From assembly GCA_028565635.1 (NCBI GenBank), contig JAOXYB010020726.1, positions 1 through 17,442 of the forward strand: DNA of 17,442 nt, given 5' to 3'. How positions within the stretch are numbered: the first letter of the stretch is position 1; every line of letters begins with the position of its first letter. A program made the position numbers and the translations under genes. The DNA comes from Phoronis ovalis (Eukaryota; Phoronida; Phoronidae). Positions 10,701-17,442 of the stretch are shown here, piece after piece. The notes under the pieces were generated by a model. That model was not told the origin of the DNA, made no database searches, and saw only the letters and a list, made by a program, of their open reading frames with translations.

Positions 10701-13700
10701 TAGCCAAGTTTGCATCTGCGGCATATAGTGATGGTGTCAATATTGACATGGCTGTGAAAACACCCAAATCAATCAATCGTTTTACCGTTTCTGATGAATT
10801 ACGGAACAGTTTGGTTGTTTATTCAACTCCCATCGAAGATTTACCAACAGTTGTGGAATTTACAGCTTGGGGCACTGGCTGTGCTCTGTTTCAGGTAACC
10901 CTAATTATTAGTCACCTTTCATGGAGCTTAAATACAAAAGTTACAAATGTTCTTTGTTACTCATTCCATGTACCAATTGATATGCAACAGCAAAGACATA
11001 ATGCCATTGATGCGTTGCTGATAATTAATTTGCTGTGCTTTATTTGTCTGATAGCAATAGATTTCATGTGGCAAAACATGGTCAATCAAATTACCTGACT
11101 TTCTGTGCTTGTAAATCAAATTAAATTTTTGGTCATTTACTGAACAATATTCGGTAGCAGGAACTTCTACTGGTAAATGCAAAATTGAATAGAAGGATTT
11201 TAAACTTCCTGTGTGAAGTTCTTTACATCTACATTAATTTTATAAACCTTAAAAATGGAAATGGCATTCTCTGTTATCATTCTTATGTCACAGACCCATA
11301 TAAAAGTATGTACTGCTATACATGTTTTAGTAAAGATATTATGGATATGGTATGTTTATATATTTTAGGCTAATGCAAAATACAACATACAGAATTTTAC
11401 CAAAGCCACACCAATGTTTAATGTTGATGTTGATGTACTAAGAATCCCACCTCTTCCTAATGAAAGCTGCAGAGAGCTAAGACGACTGAAAGTCTGTGCT
11501 AAGTAAGTATTGCACGAAATATAGTACGTGCTTTGAGTGTTTTGAAAATCTGAATTGAATCCACAGTGACTTTTAATTGTCATGCTGAGATGAACAATAC
11601 ATGTCACACAGCAGAATTGGTATCCATTTGAATGTATAATCATGTGTTTTGTGAAGCTAAAGCCTTGTAGTACATAGGGACACCAGAAATTTGTAGATGG
11701 GACATAAACATTGTAAAATTCTGCACAATAGAATTTTTTTCCTTTGGTTGGCATTCAATAATTTTAAATTTGTCTTAAGATTAAATGTGTTGTATCTTGT
11801 GTACAAACGTCATTTTCCATTTATTCCAGATACCAGGGTGATGATGGTGCATCCAATATGGCAGTGGTTGAGGTAAAGATGGTTTCTGGCTGGATTCCTA
11901 ATAAGAAGTCTCTACAAATTCTTATGGAGGACAGTACTGTTAACCTGAAACGTTATGAAATCGATGAGCAGTTTGTAAACTTTTATTTTGACGAGGTACG
12001 TAGTGAAATAAAATAAACTATTTAATTGTATTCTAAAATAATGTTCTCTTCAACTTACTAGTTTGCAAACTTTCTTTTGGCAAGATTTGTGATTTATATT
12101 AAGTTGTTAAAGTAATCTATCAAACTAGTTGAATCATGGGTGATATACATAAAAGGAATTTGAAAGAGAAATCAAATGCTGTAGTCTTCTTATGAATTAC
12201 TTGCAATTTTTGTTATAAAGTTCAGATTTTGATAATTAATGGATCTAAAGAAGAGAATTATTTAAGACAAATTAGGCCACATCAAAAAAAAGTTATTTAG
12301 CATGCAAAAGCCAAAGTTGGTCAGGCATTTTTTTGTACTTTCATTATTTAAAAAAAGTGTAACGGGTGAAAGCCCATAATGAAACAAAATAAAGAAGGTT
12401 ATTTTAAAAAATTAAAATGCCAAAATTTGAAATAGTTGCGCCTGTTAAACAAGGTTTTTTTTTTAAAAAGTGAAAACACCAGAATTTGAAGTGGTCGTGC
12501 CCGTTAAACAAGGTTTCTTTTTGGTCTAGCTTTATAGCTGTTTTTATTTTTATTAGATCTGTTTTTTGTCTGTTGATTGATGTGTCCATTCATTCATTCA
12601 CTGATTATTTAATTTTATTCACTTTTTTCAGTACAACGATGTAGAAAAATGCTTTAGTTTTGGCATAGAACAACTTTTTGAGGTAGAAGATGCCAAACCT
12701 GCAACTGTTAGAATTTATGACTATTATGAGACAGGTAACATAGGGATGATTATATTATGTGACTTTAGTTAATTAGGGAGGGTAATGTGAATAATTAAAT
12801 TTTTGTGTACTGAGTTGATCAGTATATATTTTGAACATTTACTCTTAAACTATACCAAAAACTGATTTTTACAGTGTTATTTGACACAAAACTTTATTTT
12901 TGAAAGTGTGCATTGTGTATAGAAAGTAATTTTTAAATGTTCGTAAGTGTTTAGTGTAGACCAGTTTTTTGCAAGCACAGCTTTGTACAGTTTCGTTTTG
13001 AAAAAAAAAAAAATTTCATAAAGTATCAATCACCTGTTTCCTCTATCCTACATTGGTTGTATATGGTAAATTTGTAGAGCAATTTGCTGTGACCAAGTAC
13101 AAACTAAGAAAAATATGTGGTACAAAAGAAGAAATACCTGTGTTGACTGGAGAAGATCTTGAGGTGGCAAACAAGCTTGGACTGCAAGTTCGCGTGCCTC
13201 CCAAACATCCGTTAAAAACTGGAAGGGTTAATACAAAAGAAGATTTGCCTAGGCTGACAGGTACAAAACTGCAGGAATTTGTAACTGTCATTCAGTGTTT
13301 AAGTTTTTGGCTAACTCCTTGCCATTTAGACAGTTCGATAACTCTGAAAGTATTAGTTTGTGTGTAGATGTACAACTCTTATCTGCTGCAACATGTGTGC
13401 TATCAGTCAATTAAAGTATTTTCTACTTAGGAGAGGAACTTGAAAATGCTTTGAAATCTGGAGAGCAAGTGCGACTCCCTCCTTCTTTCCCTGGTGTAGA
13501 TACTGCAGAAGAATTTAAACATGAAATTGGTGAAGAAAAGTGTCCTACATGCTCGGGTGTAACTTTACCATTTGATGAACTTGCAGAAGCAGTTTGCAAG
13601 TCCAATCACAGTAAGTTGATTGATCAATCGACTTCTCAAAGCCTGGGTTCTAACATCCGGCAGTTCTATGCAATATTATATCTTTTGTAATTTAAAAGTG

Positions 13701-14461
13701 TCTGTATAAGGCTTATAAATAGAAATTTGGATTGTTGTTACATCATATATGAAGCAGGTGCACATGAAAGACGAATCACATAACTTGTTCAGGAACTATG
13801 AACCACTTTAATTTTGAATTGATTAAGATCTGTTATGTTTAGTTTAAGTTAAATTTTAACCCTAGTCATTTTTTTGCTGCTGTTTTGTAGCTTATAAAAT
13901 CCGTATGCGTAGTAAAAACGCTCACAGCTTCCCAATAAAAGTAATGGCGGACCTTCGTCCAGAGTATAAATTATGGGTTGGAAAATATGTGAAGTATGAA
14001 ATTCCTTCAACCTGTGAATGCAATGTGATCACCAGTTCAAGTAAGTTGCATATCTAGCCTTATTTCATATGGTAACTCCTAAACTGTCAAATAAATTGGT
14101 GTTCAAGAGATCTTCCTTCCTTCCTTCCACACTGTAATTGTAAATATTGGACATCGACAGGATGATTTCAATATGTTCGATAGCGAATAAACTTCAACTT
14201 TGGCAAAGAGTTTTTGTACTGTAGTATATTGAAATAAGCTGATATAGGTGCAATGGGGTATTCATATCATTGTTTTTTTTGTTTGTTTCAGAGCCGGGTA
14301 CAAAGTTATTTGTGATCACACATAAAGCAGATTTTATCACAGAAAAGTCCAAGAAGACAGGTTTGGTTCATTTGAATGGTGAAACTATAGTTTTACCTCT
14401 AGATATCTCTACTGAAAGAAAAATACGTAGGACAATCAAAAAAGGCTTTTGTGATGTGTAG
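1585..14461 (+). CDS. Thioester-containing alpha-2-macroglobulin-like protein with C-terminal NTR domain, 5'-partial, 22 exons per transcript
   Basis: The protein is a secreted protease trap or opsonin of the A2M/C3/TEP superfamily: bait cleavage exposes an internal thioester that bonds to the attacker. Joining the GT-AG exons listed below gives one continuous frame of about 1,221 residues ending in TAG. Numbering starts at the split codon before the first exon. Landmarks: MG5/MG6 at 1-180, RKKR at 183-186, bait at about 187-270, FPETWLWD just before 285, MG7 and CUB to about 490, GCGEQ with Cys514 and Gln517, alpha-alpha thioester fold to about 800, receptor-binding domain to about 1008, repeat linker 1010-1092, NTR 1093-1219. 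The signal peptide and N-terminal MG domains are outside the window. The core matches A2M and CPAMD8-type proteins by eye, but the NTR end is complement-like, so I give no gene symbol. Family call is very secure; subfamily is uncertain. Confidence 0.95.
2088..2352 (+). CDS. Exon 2: MG5/MG6
   Basis: The acceptor is ttttattttcag and the donor gtaagt; it enters in phase 0 and leaves in phase 1. It encodes residues 66-153, with [16 protein letters not shown], the hallmark MG6 strand of the family (A2M reads S-CA-RAVD-SV). The open frame continues upstream of the acceptor, but that part has no family similarity and is intron. A short Arg/Lys-rich tail follows and contains one cysteine (DNYCDK). 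Confidence 0.95.
2667..2818 (+). CDS. Exon 3: furin-type site and start of bait region
   Basis: Phase 1 in, phase 0 out. Residues 154-204 begin with a Pro/Gly/acidic segment, then ILRKKRSIW with the tetrabasic RKKR at 183-186 (codons 2753-2764), a good furin-type processing site. In C3 such a site separates the beta and alpha chains. Here no anaphylatoxin domain follows: the next 46 residues contain one cysteine at most. Confidence 0.92.
3353..3437 (+). CDS. Exon 4: constant part before the variable bait exon
   Basis: Phase 0 in, phase 1 out, donor gtacct. It encodes residues 205-232, with [12 protein letters not shown] and MMPYARG. It is the constant upstream partner of the two alternative exons; its last base is the first base of a glycine codon completed by either one. 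Confidence 0.9.
3743..3899 (+). CDS. Exon 5a: alternative bait exon, version A
   Basis: Phase 1 in, phase 2 out; 157 nt; acceptor tattactcacag with a poor pyrimidine tract, donor gtaggc. It encodes [13 protein letters not shown], then a Lys/Glu/Pro-rich stretch, then [15 protein letters not shown]. The tail is the conserved A2M motif at the end of the bait segment. The variable half is polar, with lysines at three positions plus Arg just before SYFPET. Confidence 0.93.
3942..4085. repeat. Perfect 20-bp inverted repeat in the intron between exons 5a and 5b
   Basis: Positions 3942-3961 and 4066-4085 are exact reverse complements (core TTAACTATGGATATTTTTA). They are separated by about 104 nt that hold a smaller pair, tgttca/tgaaca. 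The arms contain TTAA at 3943-3946 and 4081-4084, which would also fit a small TTAA-target miniature transposon. In RNA this would be a stable stem between the two alternative exons. Confidence 0.9.
4154..4307 (+). CDS. Exon 5b: alternative bait exon, version B
   Basis: Phase 1 in, phase 2 out, exactly as in exon 5a; 154 nt; strong pyrimidine-rich acceptor (ctctctgtcttccag), donor gtaaat. It encodes [18 protein letters not shown], a further hydrophobic stretch, then [15 protein letters not shown]. The variable half does not resemble 5a and is rich in Phe, Met and Leu. The YFPETWLWD codons differ from 5a at seven bases, all synonymous, which argues that both copies are under selection rather than one being a relic. 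It can only be used in place of 5a. Confidence 0.88.
4308..5630 (+). other. 1.3-kb intron after exon 5b
   Basis: The longest intron in the gene body. I looked here for further bait exons, using the YFPETWLWD tail as bait, and saw none. It is T-rich with several short spurious open frames. Confidence 0.75.
5631..5859 (+). CDS. Exon 6: MG7
   Basis: Phase 2 in, phase 0 out, donor gtaagt. Residues 285-361 include [21 protein letters not shown] and SLKAFQPFF, then [13 protein letters not shown]. These are near-exact counterparts of the A2M MG7 motifs (ITEW-A--FC, GLGISS, LRAFQPFF, MPYSVIRGE). It accepts either 5a or 5b, giving ...IG-EDGEV. Confidence 0.97.
6271..6423 (+). CDS. Exon 7: end of MG7 / first CUB segment
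   Basis: Phase 0 at both ends. Residues 362-412 contain [11 protein letters not shown] and [14 protein letters not shown], matching A2M C-C-NG and TPKSLGNVNFTVS. NIT is a possible glycosylation site. Confidence 0.95.
6691..6795. repeat. Two-copy 54-bp tandem duplication in intron 7
   Basis: The unit starting gtcaattagtaactaatcaa occurs at 6691 and again at 6745, nearly identical over about 50 bp including tacagtatactgg. It is a recent local duplication with no sign of function. Confidence 0.92.
6960..7110 (+). CDS. Exon 8: CUB segment, residues 413-462
   Basis: Phase 0 in, phase 1 out. It encodes [20 protein letters not shown] and FFCPDK, the counterparts of A2M R-DTVIKPLLVEPEGL and the conserved Cys before the next strand. 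Confidence 0.95.
7584..7676 (+). CDS. Exon 9: CUB segment, residues 463-493
   Basis: Phase 1 in and out, 93 nt, donor gtatgt. It encodes [20 protein letters not shown], matching A2M LSLKLPPNVVEESAR-. Too short and intron-bound to stand out as an ORF; found from phase and similarity. Confidence 0.94.
8015..8191 (+). CDS. Exon 10: thioester motif exon
   Basis: Phase 1 in and out. It encodes [20 protein letters not shown] followed by [15 protein letters not shown]. The thioester Cys514 and Gln517 are in GCGEQ at 8071-8085, intact in sequence, so the internal Cys-Gln thioester can in principle form. PYGCGEQNM is the invariant family signature. Confidence 0.99.
8563..8678 (+). CDS. Exon 11: thioester domain helices
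   Basis: Phase 1 in, phase 0 out. It encodes [18 protein letters not shown] and [14 protein letters not shown], counterparts of A2M YQRQLNYKH-DGSYS-FG and TWLTAFVLK-FAQ. Confidence 0.97.
9173..9382 (+). CDS. Exon 12: thioester domain, specificity-determining residue
   Basis: Phase 0 at both ends, residues 592-661. It encodes [21 protein letters not shown] and VLSKYMKGG. Aligned by eye to C3 VIHQEMIGG and A2M LLNNAIKGG, the residue that is the catalytic His in C3 is Ser628 here (codon 9281-9283), 111 residues after the thioester Gln. That spacing is close to the one in C3. Confidence 0.96.
9719..9878 (+). CDS. Exon 13: thioester domain helices, residues 662-714
   Basis: Phase 0 in, phase 1 out. 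It encodes [20 protein letters not shown], matching A2M YTKALLAYAFALAG---KR, followed by the LEELAIEK helix. Confidence 0.95.
10284..10501 (+). CDS. Exon 14: thioester domain helices, residues 715-787
   Basis: Phase 1 in, phase 0 out. It encodes [20 protein letters not shown] and [18 protein letters not shown]. The A2M counterparts are HWERP, AEVEMTSYVLLAYLT and KWITKQQNAQGGFSSTQ. Confidence 0.97.
10676..10894 (+). CDS. Exon 15: end of thioester domain, CUB return strands
   Basis: Phase 0 at both ends, residues 788-860. It encodes [20 protein letters not shown] (A2M DTVVALHALSKYGAATF) and then [12 protein letters not shown] (A2M VTGEGCVYLQ). Confidence 0.96.
11369..11502 (+). CDS. Exon 16: start of receptor-binding domain
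   Basis: Phase 0 in, phase 2 out, donor gtaagt. It encodes [20 protein letters not shown] and then RRLKVCAK. A2M has LKYNI at the same place. NFT and NES are possible glycosylation sites; the two cysteines may pair. Confidence 0.92.
11830..11995 (+). CDS. Exon 17: receptor-binding domain core
   Basis: Phase 2 in, phase 0 out. It encodes [20 protein letters not shown] followed by [14 protein letters not shown]. This is very close to A2M SNMAIVDVKMVSGFIPLK. Of the two helix lysines that bind LRP1 in human A2M, the first aligns with Lys and the second with Gln. Confidence 0.97.
12420..12518. repeat. Two-copy imperfect 59-bp tandem duplication in intron 17
   Basis: The segments at 12420 and 12479 share ccaaaatttgaaatagttg-like sequence followed by ttaaacaaggttt, with several substitutions. 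This is an older duplication than the one in intron 7. The minus-strand reading frame over it is an artefact. Confidence 0.85.
12632..12734 (+). CDS. Exon 18: receptor-binding domain, last strands
   Basis: Phase 0 in, phase 1 out. It encodes [20 protein letters not shown] and VRIYDYYET, matching A2M VRDLKPAIVKVYDYYET. Confidence 0.96.
13078..13260 (+). CDS. Exon 19: end of receptor-binding domain and first linker repeat
   Basis: Phase 1 in and out. [13 protein letters not shown] corresponds to the last residues of A2M (EFAIAEY--PC), where A2M itself ends. Here the protein runs on with [20 protein letters not shown] and QVRVPPKHP, then starts a second unit with [11 protein letters not shown] do not recognise this linker; it is Lys/Glu/Pro-rich and probably exposed. 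Confidence 0.93.
13431..13610 (+). CDS. Exon 20: second linker repeat and start of NTR domain
   Basis: Phase 1 in and out, donor gtaagt. It continues the second repeat ([20 protein letters not shown]), then EEKCPTCSG opens a new cysteine-rich module with C1093, C1096 and C1111 (AVCKSN). The CxxC ... C spacing fits the beginning of an NTR/C345C domain. Confidence 0.92.
13891..14040 (+). CDS. Exon 21: NTR (C345C-like) domain, middle
   Basis: Phase 1 in and out. It encodes [39 protein letters not shown] and a short tail. The YK-R start after the third cysteine and the C1157-x-C1159 pair are typical of NTR beta-barrel strands. It lies right after the exon carrying the CxxC. Confidence 0.9.
14292..14461 (+). 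CDS. Exon 22: NTR domain end and stop codon
   Basis: Phase 1 in; the TAG stop is at 14459-14461. It encodes [28 protein letters not shown] and KKGFCDV. Cys1219 is the sixth NTR cysteine and sits three residues from the end, as expected for a C-terminal NTR domain of about 127 residues. So I take this as the natural stop. Confidence 0.9.
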
Positions 14462-15779
14462 ATTTAAGAACATGCTTCAAAAAATAGGTTTGATATTATA
14501 TGCAAATACAAAAAGTAATTTTGTCTAGGTATGAAATTTGAAAGATGAAATTGTGTGCTGACAGATGTTATGAACATTGAATTGGATTTTGCAAGACAGT
14601 AGATTTTAGAATCCTGACTCTACAATGAATTAAAATATAAACAGCAGTATTTATCTTTTGTACTATTTTGTATTACTGTTGTTCAGGCAATTTTTTTCAG
14701 TGAAAGTGTTCTTATATTTTGCATGAATTCGATCTGTTGTATACAATATTATTATTTTTACAAAATTGTATGTAATGTGAAATTTTAGGCGAGATTAACA
14801 CAATTAAAGGACACAAGCTCGATTATCTTTCTGGTGTACATGTTAGAGTAAGTTTTAAAAAAAAACAACATTGGTTTAAAATCATGCAAAGTTTGAGATA
14901 GTGCATGGTGCTGAGAAAAAATGATATTAGCAATTTTAGTATTTTTATTTTAAATTGCATTCAGACTAGAAATAATTGAGTTGTACATTTATTTTGATCT
15001 TCATAGCTGTCATTTTAATAGGATTTGTACTTTTATACGATTGAAAAATTACTTTTAACATACTTTACAATTTGGCATGGCATGGTCTGTAACCAAAATA
15101 CAACAACAGTTGAAGTAAACTATGTGTTATAATTTAAACTATAACTTATACTGCATAACAGCATGGTGAAATGTAAAGATTTATAACATCTTACAGTTCC
15201 CACTACCAGCTCTAATACCATCTTGCAAGTTTCAACTACCAGCTTTGACAAAATTGTGAACTAGCAACTACCTCTGCTGACAGAAAGCAGCTGAATTCAA
15301 AAATTACTTTACTAATCGGTCACATGATTACGTAATTAGTAAGGAAGCAATTTGGGTAAAAACGTAGTTTAGAATACAAGTCCAACGCCCCTGTAGATAC
15401 AAAGTTGAAATTTGGCCAAAATTAACTTTAAACATTTTTATCCTTCAAAAGTTATGACTTTCTAAATTTCAAATGCCAGAAATTTTTCATTTTTTCTGAC
15501 ATTTTAGAAATGAGAAGAATCTATAAATCTGAGACATATTCGAGTTCCTAGCTGCAAGCTAGGGTGTTGGACTTAATTCAACATCTCTTTTATAAATATT
15601 TTATTACCGTTTGTAACAAAATGAGACCCGACCCTGTGATATAGTGGTACTTCATTTGTAACAGATGCCCATAACATTCAAGTGATTGGTGAGTACTTGT
15701 GTCTGATTTCGTAGGTCGTTCTCAGAATCATAATGCATACAAGTACTTCCAAACGTCGAAGGTATTTCCTGTTGTATGT
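14462..15779 (+). other. 3' flank: putative 3' UTR and AT-rich intergenic DNA
   Basis: No canonical AATAAA occurs in the first kilobase after the stop. The variant ATTAAA at 14629-14634 is a possible polyadenylation signal. A short exon-like segment at 14789-14847 is discussed in the findings. An imperfect pair, ccactaccagctct and caactaccagcttt, lies near 15200-15250. No other gene was seen. Confidence 0.5.
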
Positions 15780-17442
15780 ACACAAATCCACATTCAAATC
15801 AGCCAGTCAATGCTTCATCTTTCTGGAAAGTGGCACAATGTGATGTAACGTGGCTTCGGGAATAAACATAGCCACTTGTCGGTCATATTGGAAGTAATCC
15901 AGGTAAAAATTGCATCTGACCTGTACTTTATTGAATATATGAAGTTAATCGGATAAAAACTGAAGTTGTTATTGCAATGTGCCATCTCGGAAACAAACAT
16001 GGCCACCATTTTGCCATTTTAGATACGATCCAAGTCAAAATTGCAACTGTCCTATATACTGTTACACAAAAAATTTCAAATTGGATCTGCCTTTAACCAA
16101 CTTTACAAGGTCATTCTAAAGTCTCACCTAGCCTAATACACCCATCTACCTATCTCGGACTTTCATGAACCAACCTTCGAATTGCCAGTCAAAGCTTAGT
16201 CTCTGGAAAGTTGCACAATGTGTTGTTTTCTTGGGAACAAACCTGGTCACCAGTTAATTGGCCATATTGGAAGTAATACGAGTCAAACTTACACCTAACT
16301 TGAACATTGACCTGTGCTAACTATGTACCTAATATGAACCTGATCAGATAAAAATTGTTACTGCGATGTACCATCTCGAGAACAAACATGGCCACCAGTT
16401 AATGGCCATCTTTGAAGTGATACAAGTGATAATATACTTGTCCCATATTTTGGTACCAGTCCTGTATCGAGTGTGAGGCTGATGGGGTAAAAAATGAAGC
16501 AGATTTTCAGAACAATAACATGGTCGCTAGTCGGCCATGTTGGAAGTAATTGGGGTCAAAATTATGTCTGACCTGTACTTTGATCTGTACTTATCCTGTA
16601 CTGAATATGAAGATGGTCCGACAAAAACCAAAGCTGTTATTGCGAGCCAGCATCTCGTGAACAAAAATGGCCATCTTGGAAGTTATCCAGGTCAAAATTA
16701 CAGCCGATCTGCACTTTGACCAGCATTTAGCCTGTACCAACATAAAGCTGATACGATAAAAATTGAAGCAGTCATTGCGAGACAAAGAAATGCTATGCAC
16801 AACAAAAAATGTCGAAGATTCGTATCAGAATTTGATCTACTTTTCAAGGTCACTTTGAAATGTTACCTGGCCTAATACGCTCATCAACCTATAGCCTTCA
16901 TGAATCCACCTTCGAGTCGTTCAGTCATCGCTTCGTCTTTCCCGAAATGGGCGCAACGTAACGTGCACTATCAGGAAAAAACATGGCCGCCAGTCGGCCA
17001 TCTTGAAGGCAATCCACATAGAAATTACTGACGGTCTGCATTTTGACATGTATTTATCCTGTACCAAACATAAAGTTGATCGGATAAAAACTGAAGCAGT
17101 TATTGCGCGACCAAGAAAGTATTACGCACAAAAATGTCAAAGATTCGCATCGGCATTTGACCTACTTCTCAAGGTCACTTTGAAATGTCACCTGGCCTAT
17201 GGGCTTTGTGAATCCACCTTCGAATCGTCAAGTCAACGTTTCGTCTTTCCCGAGATGCTCGCAACGCAAGGTGCACTCTCGGGTACAAACATGGCCGCCA
17301 GTCGGCCATGTTCGAAATAATCGGGTCAAACTTATATCCTATATCTACTTTGACCAGTACTTACTCTGTACCAAATATGAAGATGATCCGACAAAAGCAA
17401 AAGCTATTATTGCGAGCCAACATCTCGCAAACAAACATGGCC
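15780..17442 (-). repeat. Same repeat family, right copy, inverted and running off the window
   Basis: The reverse complement of the left modules appears repeatedly: gtgaatccaccttcga, cctggcctaatacgc, aaactgaagcagttattgcg, ttatcctgtaccaaa, acatggccgccagtcggcca. The gtgaatccacc-like module recurs near 15783, 16168, 16901 and 17210. Older, more diverged units lie to the left (15780-16500), better preserved ones to the right. Long open frames inside the array are repeat artefacts. Confidence 0.85.

Larger units (their letters stand above)
1779..14291 (+). other. Remaining introns over 300 nt
   Basis: Introns at 1779-2087, 2353-2666, 2819-3352, 3438-3742, 5860-6270, 6424-6959, 7111-7583, 7677-8014, 8192-8562, 8679-9172, 9383-9718, 9879-10283, 10895-11368, 11503-11829, 11996-12631 and 12735-13077 all have GT-AG ends. 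Apart from the two tandem duplications listed, I see only AT-rich sequence in them. Confidence 0.75.

Noticed and set aside
11365-11754. 129-codon minus-strand open frame
   Set aside because: It is antisense to exon 16 and its downstream intron; the sense strand there has clear A2M similarity and good splice sites.
13043-13605. Minus-strand open frames opposite the linker and NTR exons
   Set aside because: They are shadows of exons 19 and 20, whose sense frames carry the conserved motifs and correct phases.
16537-17320. Open frames in the right repeat array, the longest about 105 codons
   Set aside because: They are translations of the same repeat modules in the opposite orientation. No start context, family motif or splice structure supports a gene.

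Overview
This is eukaryotic genomic DNA: AT-rich, with GT-AG introns and a single large split gene on the + strand. The gene product belongs to the alpha-2-macroglobulin / complement thioester protein superfamily. Introns of about 170 to 1,300 nt, dispersed repeats and the type of immune gene suggest an invertebrate metazoan. A lophotrochozoan such as a mollusc is my best guess, from the splicing strategy and general look only; nothing in the sequence proves the taxon.

Layout. Positions 1-1584 lie upstream of the first visible exon, probably in an intron, and carry a dispersed composite repeat at about 262-1255. Positions 1585-14461 hold 23 exons, of which 22 are used in any one transcript. 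They give about 1,221 residues: the C-terminal two thirds of the protein. The signal peptide and first macroglobulin (MG) domains lie off the left edge. Positions 14462 to about 15779 are AT-rich 3' flank. From about 15780 to the end lies a second array of the same repeat family, in the opposite orientation to the left array.

Protein order: end of MG4/MG5, MG6, a furin-type RKKR site, the bait segment, the conserved FPETWLWD motif, MG7, CUB and the thioester domain with PYGCGEQNM. The A2M-type receptor-binding domain follows, then a linker with two tandem ~37-residue repeats, and finally a six-cysteine NTR (C345C-like) domain. The core reads like A2M/CPAMD8, but the end reads like complement C3/C4/C5, and there is no anaphylatoxin domain.

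The main discovery candidate is a pair of alternative bait-region exons, 3743-3899 and 4154-4307. They have the same incoming and outgoing splice phases, an unrelated variable part, and a shared YFPETWLWD tail whose seven nucleotide differences are all synonymous. Using both exons, or neither, brings in a stop codon almost at once, so the frame itself selects for exactly one. The short intron between them holds a perfect 20-bp inverted repeat. The inferred outcome is one trap gene making at least two protease-sensing baits.
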